From: Telopea speciosissima
Taxonomy: Eukaryota; Streptophyta; Magnoliopsida; Proteales; Proteaceae
DNA: 64,000 nucleotides
Direction: 5' to 3'
Assembly (NCBI RefSeq): GCF_018873765.1
Contig: NC_057916.1
Span: 29,859,501-29,923,500, forward strand
Shown: positions 11,356-22,469 of the stretch, piece by piece
Position numbering within the stretch: position 1 is the first letter of the stretch
Layout: each line of letters starts with the position of its first letter
Program-made: the position numbers and the translations under genes
The notes under the pieces: generated by a model
Told to the model about the DNA's origin: nothing
Seen by the model: the letters and a program-made list of their open reading frames with translations, nothing else
The model's database searches: none

Positions 11356-12302
11356 ATGGCTAAGAAACTTTCTATTCTACTCATAGCCACTTTCCTCTCT
11401 TTACTTCTCGTGGCCAACCATGCTGTGGCCAACAAAGAAGTCGAGGCCACCAAAGAAGTCGAGGCCAACAATGCTGAGGCCAAAATCGAACTTGTGACCA
11501 ACAATCCTGAGGCCATCAATGAAAACGAACAGAGACATAGGCAAACACGCCTGAGAGAAGCTCGCCAGTGCCGTCTCCAGAGTATCTCAGCGAGTCAACC
11601 CAGCCGAAGCATTCAGTCAGAGGGAGGCGTGACCGAGTTCTGGGACGAGTTTGAGGACCAGTTCCAATGCACCGGTGTTGCAGCCATGAGAAATACCATT
11701 CAACCTAACTCTCTCTCTTTGCCCAATTACTCTCCCTCACCACGCCTCGTCTACATTGAACAAGGTCTGTATGTGCTTGTGTGTTTAGAAATTTCTATTT
11801 TTATTATGAGTACGACTGACTTGATTGTGTAGAACCACAGAAAATCCCAAATCACCTGTGAATGTGTCACTTGGCATGACGCGTTTTAAAATCTTGAGAC
11901 CTATCTTTCAAACGGATCCGGATAATATCATACCATCGATGGGGCCAGGTTCATGACACTTCAGATTCTAATTCATGAATATTGATGCACACAGGTCGAG
12001 GGTTGCTAGGAATAACCTTCCCAGGCTGCCCAGATACATACCACTCATCAAGAGGAGGACAGTCTGAAAGGGGCTCAGAGGATAGAAGCGAAGAACATGA
12101 AGGAAGGAGGAGGAGGAGTGACCAACACCAGAAGGTACATCGTGTACGCCGAGGACACCTGGTTGCAATTCCAGCTGGCGTAGCCCATTGGTGCCTCAAC
12201 GATGGAAACGAAGAGCTCGTCGCTGTCTCCGTCTCCGACCTTAACAACCAAGCCAACCAGCTCGATCAGAAACTAAGGGTAACTATAACCAACCGGATTT
12301 TC

Positions 12303-12359
<57 letters not shown>

Positions 12360-13426
12360 CACTACTTAATACTAATGGTAGACTTGATGGAACGCAATGC
12401 AGTCGTACTACCTCGCCGGGGGGCGAAATCATGAATCACAGAGAGGGCCACAAAGAAGGCAGCAACAAGGGTCAGGGTCGGAGAGTGAGACCGACCAGAA
12501 CATATTCAGAAGGCAGCAACGAGGGTGGGAGAGTGAGACCTACCAGAATATATTCAGAGCCTTTGATGAGAACTTAATGGCAGAGGCCCTCAACGTTCCT
12601 GTGGAGACAGTGAGGAAGATGCAGAGGGAAGACAAGAGAGGTTATATCGTTAGGGTACGAGAAGATATGAGCGTAATCCGACCCGATGAATACAAAGAAG
12701 ATGATGAGAGAGAAGAAAGTAGAGAGGGTGGTCACAGATACGGACAACGAGAAGGAAGGTCAAATGGACTTGAAGAGACCGTGTGCACCGCAAGGATCCA
12801 CCATTACATGGACAACCCCAGAGAAGCTGATGTCTACTCTAGACACGCCGGCCGCCTCAATCTCGTTAACAAGCTCAAGCTCCCCATCCTCTCTTACTTG
12901 GACTTGAGCGCCGAGAAAGGCAAACTTCTTCCGGTAACAAAAAAATTAAAAAAAAAACTCAAAACAAAACCGAGTTGACTCACTGGGTTATACTACGACG
13001 GTAACTCATCGAGTGTTGTTGTTGTTGCTGTTATTATTGCAGAATGCCATACACGCACCGCACTGGACGATGAACGCACACAGCATAGTGTACGTGACGC
13101 GAGGAGAGGCGCACGTGGAGGTGGTTGGGAACAACGGAGAGAGGTTGTTGGACGATAAGGTGAGACAAGGAGACATATTCAACGTTCCACAGTACTTCGC
13201 TTCGACAGCTAGGGCAGGGAGGAACGGGTTTGAGTGGGTAGCCTTCAAGACCTCAGCCATGCCCATTAAGAACTCACTTGTAGGATCCACTTCGGTGTTC
13301 AGGGCAATGCCAGCCCAAGTCCTTGCAGAGTCTTATGGGCTCAGAATCCAGGAAGCCCACAACCTCAAGTTCGGCAGGGAGCAGCACACTGTGCTTCTGC
13401 CTCCAAGCAGGAGTTCCTCTAACTAA
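11356..13426 (+). CDS. 11S globulin (legumin-type) seed storage protein, copy A
   Basis: A seed storage hexamer subunit, made in the ER and stored in protein vacuoles. Exons 11356-11764, 11995-12278, 12403-12933 and 13043-13426 (legumin-type 4 exons, 3 introns) give 535 residues. A signal peptide (MAKKLSILLIATFLSLLLVA) is followed by an unusual charged extension of about 45 residues (KEVEATKEVEANN) before the first conserved Cys (RQCRLQS). Cupin 1 follows with WDEFEDQFQC, FPGCPDTY and [14 protein letters not shown]. The NGLEETVCT site is where vacuolar processing enzyme cuts after Asn to make acidic and basic chains. Cupin 2 has NAIHAPHWTMNAHSIVYV and KTSAMPIKNSLVG. Four disulfide Cys are in place. 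The variable Q/E/R-rich loop in exon 3 contains a direct repeat absent from copy B. No lesion seen. Confidence 0.95.
12305..12359. repeat. (CT)n(TA)n microsatellite in globulin A intron 2
   Basis: CT repeats run into TA repeats. The same place in the inverted copy B holds a much longer GA tract (26533-26640). Confidence 0.95.
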
Positions 13427-13486
13427 GGCATCTATTACTATTAGCTACCTAGAGAGTAACTACTATGAGTATCCTTTTGCGTTTGT

Positions 13487-13488
<2 letters not shown>

Positions 13489-13525
<37 letters not shown>
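13489..13525. repeat. (GA)n microsatellite in globulin A 3' UTR
   Basis: About 18 GA units just after the stop codon. The matching place of copy B has only a short CT tract. Confidence 0.9.
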
Positions 13526-13528
<3 letters not shown>

Positions 13529-13750
13529 GGAGGTTTCTTTTCCTTCAAGTAATAAATGTTTAGGTCTTTCGATGTGATCTACCAATAAAGAACGTAAGTT
13601 TGGTATTTTCAAGTTTTTTATCTGTTTTATTCTCTTCTTTATTCTCTTTTACAGATTTTGGGTCCCGAAAAATTGTGCATGGATTATGCTTAGTTAGACA
13701 AGCTCTGTATTACCAAACTCCACTCATCCTGCAAGTTTTATTTTCAATTT

Positions 13751-13929
13751 GGATCCTCTGCTGCCACCTGCCCGTGCGGCCGGCGTGCAGCCTCACCTTA
13801 CACAGGCAGGGCCTGAACAGTGAATACCACAAGGATCTCACCCGGGTAGGGTATTCGAGCAGTGGGTTGGATGGTTATTTCGCCAGCCTCGTACTCTACC
13901 CGTGCACGGGTACCGGCAGCAGAGGATCC
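13751..13929. mobile_element. Foldback (palindromic) element
   Basis: Perfect 15-bp inverted ends GGATCCTCTGCTGCC (13751-13765) and its complement (13915-13929) surround GC-rich DNA. No coding capacity. Confidence 0.7.
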
Positions 13930-14399
13930 CGATCTTTATCTAACACAACTACCTAATATAACACTGGAGGATCCTGTACAAGACTATATAACGGAAATCC
14001 AATAAAAAAACAATCGAGAATATCTGGAGGATCAGGACAAAGTGGAACTTCTATTAAGGGATAAAACCCTAGACCAGTAAGAAACATTATTTAATACCCC
14101 CATGGGCCGGGTTTGGTTTTTTTGTTTTTAAATTTATTTTGAAACAAAACCTGATTGCAATGGATCCAAATGAAGTAGGAGGTAAGAGCCAGGATGCAAT
14201 ATAACCAATGCAAACCAGATAAGGCGATGCCAGTCTCTCAGAAAGAGAAACACATAGACCTAATATTGGGTTTTCCATTAGAAATTATGAGCGCATGCCT
14301 AGCACCACCCAGCCCAACTTGAAAGATCTGGTAGTTTCCATCTCTCTTGGGTTCATAAATACTCCTTTAGGATTTTATATTTTTCAAAATATCCTTCAA
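13930..14399. other. Intergenic DNA, nothing certain
   Basis: No gene seen. The part after about 14300 may already belong to the LINE on the minus strand. Confidence 0.45.
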
Positions 14400-15640
14400 G
14401 ACTTCAAGTCGGTAACTATGATGATTAGGGCAGTAGGAACATGGCTGCAACCCAGTCAGCAGCCTAGTTTTGTCCTGTCATGTAGAGTCAAAGAAAAGCT
14501 TTCCACAGTCGGGATCCAAGGGTCTTGCTAAACATATGTATCTTCACCGTTCCCTATTCGCATATACACAATCTTCCTAAGTATAGGCAATACCTTAGTT
14601 ATACTATTCCAAACCCAAGAACCCTTCTTTTCCTAAACCTTAATATCCTACAAGGATTTCGATCTAACAAACTTAGCTCTCAAAATAGAAGATCAAATCT
14701 CACCCTCATCCGTCAGTAATCTCCAAGCCAATTTGATTAGTAGAGCTTTATTATGAATTTTATGACTCCTTAAGCCAAGAACACCATAACAATTAGGTAA
14801 ACAAATTTTCTTTCAAGCAATCAACCACCCTTTCTTTTTGACCTGCTCCCACACTCCCTTAAAAAAACCCTAGCATAAATCGAATCCAACTTCTCACACA
14901 CTTTGGGAAAATAGAAGCATTCCATCCAATATGTGGGTAGGGTTGACAAAACAGATTAAATTAAAACAATTCTTTACTCCATCAATGATATACTTTAAGC
15001 CCTTTGATTTAGCTTTGGAGTAAAAGAGCTTAGTTCCTACATAAGTTGCATCGTCTTGTATGATTTTAACCCCTAATAAAAACTAGTCAATGATCTTTAG
15101 TCGTTTCTACCAAAGAAAACAAAAATGATCATTAATCGTCATTAGAGACATTCCTATTAAAAAAACACATCACATTTACTATAGTTCATGTACTGCCCTA
15201 AGAGACCAGAAAACAAATCCAAAATGGCTTTGGTAGTCAATGCATACCCCCTCTTGGCTTGACAAAAAAATAAATGAATCATCAGCAAACAAGAGGTGTA
15301 TAATTATAAAGCGCCTCGAGCCACTTTGATATATAAAAACATATTGAGTTCCTTATATACTCCTAGTAACCTCTATATATAACATCTCTATAGAGAAAAT
15401 AAAATGAGAGGACGTAGAGGATGTCCTTGTTGTATGCCTCTAGAAGGATCAATGATTTCAAAGTAATTCCCCTCCATTTTAATAGAATAAGAAACTATGT
15501 TTGACTCAGTGATGGATAAGATAATTAAGGTCTACCCCACAGATACGAGCAATTTCAAAGTAAAACACAATCATCAATAAAAGGAAGAAGTTAGTAAAGA
15601 TGCATATATATGATGAAAGGGAACACATTCTCAATCCGAG
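14400..15640 (-). mobile_element. Decayed LINE (L1-type) reverse transcriptase region
   Basis: On the minus strand, broken frames show PSRGIQQGHPLRP (RT finger motif), LVCFADDSFIF (the FADD catalytic motif), then KICLPNCYGVLGLRSHKIHN, LLIKLAWRLLTDEG and DPWIPT, in the order expected for a plant L1 ORF2. Many stops and frame changes are present and no long frame survives. It is an old copy without ends. Confidence 0.75.
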
Positions 15641-15659
15641 AGTAGTGCGTGCAAAAGCA

Positions 15660-15780
15660 TCAATAGGGGTGGGATTATACGTCTTTCATGGAGGCAGGGT
15701 GGTCATTTTGCCCCATCTTGTGTCTGGGCGCAGGTGCCACGCTCCCAGACAGAGTCATTTTTCCATGATGAAAACTATAA
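15660..15780. repeat. Possible foldback-element fragment
   Basis: gtctgggcgcaggtgccacg and a ggtggtcattttgcccc motif resemble the foldback elements near 18.1 and 46.7 kb, but the arms pair poorly here. Confidence 0.35.
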
Positions 15781-16139
15781 AAGCAATGCAAAGCAATGAA
15801 CAAAATAAACAAAGGTAAAAGGAAGATCATTACAATATGAGGAGACTGTAAATGAACTAATATACTAGCAATGCAAAGCCCTAAAACGAAATCATAATCA
15901 TCGTAGCGTGTATATGTCTCCACTATCTAAATAGGTATTGGCTACACTCACCTTCTAACATACAAAAGAAGAATACAATAAGAAGAAAAATATGCCAAAG
16001 AAAAAGAGAATAATTAAGAAATGTACCTAGTGCAGTAGATCATGAAGTGGAGAGGGTTAAAGCAATTCCAAGAATTTAAGGAAGCTCTTCATAAGATGAA
16101 GATTATTTCCTCCAAGTCAATGGTTAAAGCAGGTCAGCA

Positions 16140-16669
16140 ATCCCCTCCAACATGGCGAGGCCTCTTCCTCACAAAGGCTTCAAACTCAACTTAGATGCAT
16201 CCCTGAGAGAAGGCCAGGGTGGCTTGGGTTATGTGATTCGTGATGAGAAAGGTGTTGTGATTGCGGCTGTTTCTGAACCCTTCAACTTCACCTCTATCCT
16301 TCAGGGAGAAGCGTTTGCCATCAGAAATGGACTGCTATTGGGAATCTCAGAATGTATTGAGTGGCTTCAAGTGGAATCTAATTGTCAGGAGGTGGTCAAG
16401 TTCATCACTTCCGACTACCCTTCACCATTTGAAATTGGGCCCATTATCTAGGACATCAAACTTCTAATGACTTACATTAGAACTTGCTCTTTCTCATTTA
16501 TTCCCATGGAGATTAACAACGTGGCTGACTCCCTGGCTCGGAAGGCTAACTCTGTAGCGGGTAGGACTTCTTGGCCAATATCCACTCCTTGGTTGTCGGA
16601 CATTTGTAATTCTGACACCTCATGCTTTTCCCACACTAATGAATGAAGTTCTCATTACCAAAAAAAAAA
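16140..16669 (+). mobile_element. LINE 3' end with RNase H and poly-A
   Basis: 16152-16451 codes an RNase H-like segment (GFKLNLDASLREGQGGLGYV; LQGEAFAIRNGLLLGI). After one stop it continues with the conserved tail EINNVADSLARKANS. The copy ends in a run of A at 16660-16669. Everything upstream of RNase H is missing. Confidence 0.85.
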
Positions 16670-18041
16670 GAAACGGAGAGGGTGGAGGGTGTCCACAACG
16701 CAGGAGGAGGGCTAGGATGATTGCACAAAGCTTCCGAATTCGTATTAAGAATTAGGGTTTCTATTAACACTCCAAAGGCTCTTTACACAGGCCAAGAACT
16801 TCTTCAAAACATTGAGGAATGGTCTATTTAAAGACCTAGGAGGCTTCCTTAGTCTAATGATGATGTAGAGGGATCAATCCCACCCCAGAACAGTTGATCT
16901 TGGGTGAGGATTAAGTGGCTAGATATCAATAGCCCAAAAAAAGGATAAAACCTTTAGGCAATCAAAATTGAGGGACTAACGTGGTAAAACACGCCTTAGG
17001 GCTTTCTTAGGGGCCAAGGAATGAACCTAGATAGTGTCTGGGCTCATAAAGGTCACGAACAAGACGTTGTGTTGGTGGAATTCACGAAACACAGAGTCCA
17101 AAATTCTGAAAAAAAAACCTTGAATTCGACACTTAAGGTGCTTTATTTGATGTTAGAAAAATGAATTTCAACGTCGAACATGCAGTCGAAGAAAGAACAC
17201 TCGACATAGACTCGAGGGGTATTAAATGTCAAACAGGGCCCAATGTATGTCCACACCCAGCCCTAAGAAGTTTGACCTGGAAGGAGTTTTGGTCGACGTG
17301 GGAAAAAACCCATTTGATGTTGAGTAGGCATTGAGTGAGACACGCTCGGCGTTGAATCATGCTTATTTCATGTCGATTCACCCATTTGGAGTGGAATCCA
17401 AAATTTTCTACGAGGCCTTTAAAATTTTGGTTCTATTTTGGACCGGGCTAAGCCTGACCCAACCCAGGTTTTATCTGAAACTTTGAACACCTACATCTTG
17501 AGTTCCAAAAGTTCGAATTAGATGATTCCAAAGGCATTTTATCACAATTTCTACATATTTTTACTTGGTATGAAATTTAGGGACTGTTATAGTCAACAAG
17601 GAATTATCTCTAGTGTGGATCCCACAGGGTGAAACGAAATCTTCTCTTAATCAAGGGGTAAGTGAGCTTATTTTCATACCAAATTTTAATGTGATGAAAT
17701 AAAATATTATTTGGATATTTGGGCGAACTTTGAGGCCAGATTGCCACATTCCAACCTTGTTTACCCTTCATGGGCATTTTAATCATTTTAGATAGATGAT
17801 CTCTAACACCATCGAGATTGCGGGAAGTCCCTTAAGTCTAAACATAGAACTTTTTCTTGATCTTGAAAAAGTATTCATCATCTTTTAATTACGAACACCC
17901 TTTGAGGTGGCAAAATGAGGTCTCTACAAGTATCCAAACCATTGATTGAATCAATCCAAGAACCAACCTACATGAAGAATGGGGGAAGGATCAACGCTGC
18001 CGGTGTATATTGGCATCTCACACATTACATGATGGAGTGTA
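16670..18041. other. Intergenic DNA, nothing recognised
   Basis: No open frame with family features. Composition suggests old repeat debris but I cannot name it. Confidence 0.4.
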
Positions 18042-18176
18042 GGGACAATGTTCTCTTTGCTGCAGCGCAGGCTGCCCCTAGGCACATGGGCCTGCCACTC
18101 AGGGGGCCCGGGTGGTCATTGTGCCCACCCCCATGTGCCTGGGCGCAGCCTGCGCTATGGCACAGAGAACAATGCC
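18042..18176. mobile_element. Foldback (palindromic) element
   Basis: The left arm GGGACAATGTTCTCT...GCAGCGCAGGCTGC (from 18042) pairs with the right arm ending CACAGAGAACAATGCCCC; the arms are about 46 bases each with a loop of about 40. Confidence 0.75.
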
Positions 18177-18189
18177 CCGTGAGTGCAAT

Positions 18190-18570
18190 TCAGATCATCT
18201 ATGGCACAACTGCCCGTAGCGGCCTGTGCGGCGCAGACTGGGCCGCGCACGCCATGACCGCCTTACCCCCGCTCGAGCAAGGCGTTTGGGTAGGGGTAAG
18301 GCGGTCTTCGCACGCGCGGCTTAGTCTGCGCAGCACAGATCGTTATGAGTAGCGCGCCGTAGAAGATTTGGATCCTCGTGAGTGTATTGTGGTTTGGGAT
18401 CCAGATCCTCTACGGCGCGCTACCTGTAGCGGCCTGTACCATGCAGACTGAGCCACACATGCAAAGACCACTTTACCCCTGCCCAAACGCCTTGTCCAAG
18501 TGGAGGTAAGGCGGTCATTGCACGTGCGACACAAGCCGCTACGACAGCTTCGCCGTAGACGATCTGAATT
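18190..18570. mobile_element. Two adjacent related foldback elements
   Basis: Each unit has arms meeting around gaccgccttaccccc and ggggtaaggcggtc (18258-18306, and again about 18470-18520). They share gtagcggcctgt and tacggcgcgcta blocks. A GGATCC-containing spacer (about 18370-18410) separates them. The central ggtaaggcggtca motif also occurs in the element at 28753. Confidence 0.65.
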
Positions 18571-18780
18571 GCTTGGTTTGAGAGAAGAGAGAGGGAGACA
18601 GAGTACTAGCACTGTGCATGTCATATCAACAGAAAACAAACCTTAATTCAAACTCTTACATCCTTCATTTTCCAACAAAACACGCACGAACACCCCGTAT
18701 CCGTGTCGCGTGGCCAACCCAAATGGTCCACAGAAATTAATTAAGGTGGCAACTGGAGTTGAGGATCAGCGTTAAGTAGG

Positions 18781-18786
18781 CATGCA
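18781..18786 (+). promoter_or_regulatory. RY-type (legumin box) motif upstream of relic globulin C
   Basis: CATGCA, the core bound by seed B3 factors (ABI3/FUS3), sits about 80 bases before the TATA box. The assignment rests on the position and the known motif only. Confidence 0.45.
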
Positions 18787-18867
18787 GAGTGAAGAATGGC
18801 GTAGGCCCCAATTTATTTCTAAAAATCCACCTAAACATTTGTCAATCTGTAACCCATCTTCCTCTCC

Positions 18868-18874
18868 TATAAAT
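18868..18874 (+). promoter_or_regulatory. TATA box of relic globulin C
   Basis: TATAAAT in TCCTATAAATACTACAG, about 90 bases before the former ATG. Confidence 0.6.
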
Positions 18875-18958
18875 ACTACAGATCATTCGCTTCCTTCTCC
18901 TCAAAATAGTACTTGAAAAGTAGTCTTCAAAACTTCGATCAAAGTTTGGTTCCACACC

Positions 18959-20870
18959 ATGACCCAATCTACCATGCTTTCTCTTTTCGTTTGATTTATC
19001 GCCTTGTTTCATGGCTCCATAGCCCAGTTAGAGAAACACCAATGGCTCCCAACCCAGCGAGAGCAACAACACCACTTCCAAGGCCAGAGACAGTGCATGA
19101 TCGAGAACCTCAGAGCTCAATAATGCAGACACCGTATCGACCCCGAGGCTGGTTACACCGAGTACTGGGATGAGAACAGCGATGATTTTGAATGCGCCGA
19201 AGTTTCAGCAACTCGAAATGTTATCGAACCCCGAGGCCTTCTTTTGCCTTTCTTCGACAACTCTTATAGCCTCACCTACATTATCCAAGGTTAACAACCT
19301 ACCCTTTTTCTAGTTTCTATGTTATGTGTCTAACGGGACTCAATCTAAGTGTATGAGCATTAAATTGCGCCAATTTAATATAGGATAGGTTAAAAGACAA
19401 GATTTGATGTGTTCCATCAGCTATAGAGTTTTTGACGTATCAATCAAGTACCTAATATTATATTTGATTCCGTGATTCATGAAACAGGTAGGGGTTATAT
19501 GGGAGCTGTGTTCCCTAGCTGTCCTAAGACGTTTCAATCGGCTCAACACTCTCAAGGGTTTAGGGGAGGAGAAAGCCAGAGATCAAGGCCAGATCAGCAT
19601 CAGAGGATTCAACACTACAGAGAAGGAGATATCATCGTCATACCTGCAGGAGTGGCCCATTGGTGCTACAACGATGGTGATATACCCCTTGTCACCATCA
19701 CCGTGCACGACAACGGCAACAACAACGCTAACCAGCTCGACCAAAATCTAAGAGTACGTAAAAAGAAATTTAGAAAATCTCTCTCTCTCTTTGAGCCAAC
19801 AACATATAATGAGTGACTCATAATTGATTCATTAATGGTATGCAGAGGTTCCAAATAGCCGGGACCTAGCAGAGACAGAGAGGTGGCTCGTCACATGAAC
19901 AGCACCATAGAGGCCAACAACAGCAGAGACAAAACAACAACCTCTTCAGTGGTCTTGATGTTGAAGTACTTGCCGACCTTTTTAGTGTAGGCACCGAAAC
20001 AACAAGAAAATTACAGGGCAGAGATGATGTTAGGGCCATATCGTTAGAGTAGAGAGAGACCTTCACGTGGTACATCCATCAAGAGGTGAAGAACGTGAAG
20101 AAGAAGAACAACAACAACAAAGGAATGGGGCTTCGAGGAGACCATCTGCTCCATGAGGATTAGGGAAAACATTGGAGACCCAGATCGTGCTGATTTTTAC
20201 TCACCAAATGCCGGACACCTAACCTCTGTCAATAGCCAAAAGGTCCCAATCCTCAACTATCTCCAACTGAGCGCTGGCAGAGAAGTTCTCTACAGTGTAA
20301 GCCCTTTCTTGACAGTTTTCACTATACTCTAGGTAGTCTTCTCCATGACTTAAAAGTTCCAAAGCTAATTGATCAAACACGTTAAATCAAGCTTTTAACC
20401 CTTTCTCATACTAAGTTGGCCCAATCTAGCACCCATACATTAGTTCACCATAACAAGGCTTATATTTTTTTTGGCAGAACTCAATCCACACACCTCATTG
20501 GCACCCGAACGTGCAGTGTAATTACGTGACCAAAGGAAATGCTCGCATTTAGATTGTTGGGAACTACGAGAGACCAGTCTTCAATGGAGAGCTACATGAG
20601 GGTCACATACTTATAGTACCACAGGGATTTGTGGTGATGAAGCAATCGGGAGATGAAGGATTCGAATGGGTTTCATTTAAGACCAATGAGAATCCAAAGA
20701 CCAACCCACTTGCTGGAAAAACGTTAGTGCTCCGGGGAATGCCAGTTGATATATTGGCCAATGCGTTCCGGCTGTCGAGGGAGGAAGCAAGCAGACTTAA
20801 GTACAATAGGGAAGAGGTTCAAATCCTCAGACCAAGGTCTCATAGATCTCAGGAATGGAACTCTGCTTGA
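18959..20870 (+). pseudogene. Diverged, broken 11S globulin (copy C)
   Basis: All four legumin exons can be traced: 18959-19289, 19498-19753, 19846-20296 and 20478-20870, with usable splice borders. Exon 1 shows SIAQLEKHQW, TEYWDENSDDFECAEVSATR and SLTYIIQG; exon 2 [17 protein letters not shown] and [14 protein letters not shown]; exon 3 [20 protein letters not shown]; exon 4 NSIHTPHWHPNVQCNYV and GFEWVSFKTNENPKTNPLAG. In-frame stops occur in exon 1 (TGA in the former signal peptide, TAA after LRAQ), exon 3 (TAG near 19867) and exon 4 (TAG after ARI). Sequence differs strongly from copies A and B, so it comes from another 11S subfamily, not from the recent duplication. Confidence 0.88.
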
Positions 20871-21199
20871 GTTAAACAATGTCTCTGGACTGTAGGGTTC
20901 CATTGTTTTCTGCTAGAAAGTAATCTATCTATCTTTTGATGTACGTAGTAAGTAGTAAAGTAAATGTTAAATAAAAGCTCTATTTGGGCTGGGAGGTTTG
21001 TTATGCTTAATTAAAGGATATTTCATTCATTTCATGTTTAATCTTAAAAGAAACTCTCTCCCTCTGTGGGTGATCAATACAAGCATAAGAAACACTTATC
21101 TAAAACTATAATAGGCCAAGAATTATAGTTTCGAAGTTGAGAATCTTGAAACTTTTTAGTCTTTGTTCACCACTTCACCTTCCTTTGCAACTGCAACAG
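20871..21199. other. 3' flank of relic globulin C
   Basis: AT-rich DNA with an aataaa-like signal near 20970; nothing else seen. Confidence 0.4.
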
Positions 21200-22430
21200 A
21201 AGAGAAGGGGAACGCCAAGAATTAGGGGTTAACGATCCCAATATATCGGAAACTAAATATTCGGTTCTCACTCAATAGGGAAGTCGATATTTCATGTAGA
21301 CTCCTATATATCTTGTAAATCTCTTGAGTATCTCTGTGAGGATCAATCTCTTTGATTATATAGCCGACTAGGGTTTAACATCCATCTTGTATATATATAT
21401 AATCACTTTGATCAATAAACACAATATGATTTCCACTCCTAAAACTTGCGTTGGATCATGATATAGAACCCACGCTCTCTAAAACCCTAGCCGATCTTTT
21501 TTCTCCATTCCCTAGCTCTTCTCAACAGCAACCATGTCGCTAGAACCTGGTTCAGTTTCATCTACCGCCATCCTTACCCCGCCTGCTACTGCTGCCGCCC
21601 TCTCTCTCTCTCTTTCTCTCTAACTATCTTCCGGCTTACCAGATCTAACTATCTTCAACGGCAAGCTCAACTCACCTCTTTTCTATTCAGTCAAAATCTC
21701 TATGGCCATGTCGATGGTTCGAAGTTGTGTCTTGCTGATCCCACTAAAGCGTGTTAGAAAAAACAAGGCCCAAATGGGGATTTTTGCAAAAGAAAATGAA
21801 ATAGAAGAGAAGACCAAACGCACAAAGACACAACACAAGAATTTTACATGGTTCACCCCCAAGAAGGTAGGCTATATCCAAGGTCGGCGATAAAAATTGG
21901 TTTCACAACTTTTCTGAGGAACAATTACAAACCCTCAAATCTCACCTTTTCCTCTCAACGAGATAAGAACACTTTATAAGAAAGCCCTAACCCAAAAAAC
22001 TACAGAAATGCCCCTAGAAGCCCAAAAAACCCATCCGGTCTGGTTTGGATCAGAACTGAACATATATCGAAATACATATCGATTCGAAGGTCTCAACAAT
22101 ATGTAATATAGGCATTTCTGGCACGCTTCGAAGCTGAAACGGCCCTCCGAAGATCCCCACTGCACTTTTTGGACTGAGATCAGGCTTCACCAATAATAAA
22201 GTGGTCTTATGGGATCAACAAGACACTTCTCTTTTGAGCCTATTAATGGCCTCTCTTACAGAATCTGATCTCTATCGTTCTTGGCAAACTACGAGCAAAG
22301 CCATCTGGGACGCCCTCTCTGTCTCGTTTGGCTTTGCTTCTCCAACACGAATGATGTCTCTCTAACTCAGTCTTCAACGTCTAACACAGAAGGATGATGG
22401 ATCAATTCTAGTTAAATAACCTAGAGGGGG
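21200..22430 (+). mobile_element. Copia-type LTR retrotransposon fossil (LTR-like end, primer-site-like motif, gag piece)
   Basis: A broken remnant. LTR-like DNA lies at about 21200-21450, followed by an initiator-Met-tRNA-like primer site near 21450 and a gag-type segment in two pieces (about 21530-21740 and 22190-22430). An LTR-like stretch at about 21745-22185 separates the gag pieces and looks like a later insertion. pol and the 3' LTR are absent. It carries many breaks and looks old. Confidence 0.6.
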
Positions 22431-22469
22431 TGAATATGTTATTACTAGTGGATTTGTCTCTTTTTTTAT

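Noticed and set aside
11951-12256. Minus-strand frames across globulin A exon 2
   Set aside because: They are shadows of the coding exon; the same shadow appears in copy B.
17915-18639. Open frames of 98-145 codons
   Set aside because: They run through GC-rich foldback elements; the palindromes keep frames open by chance.
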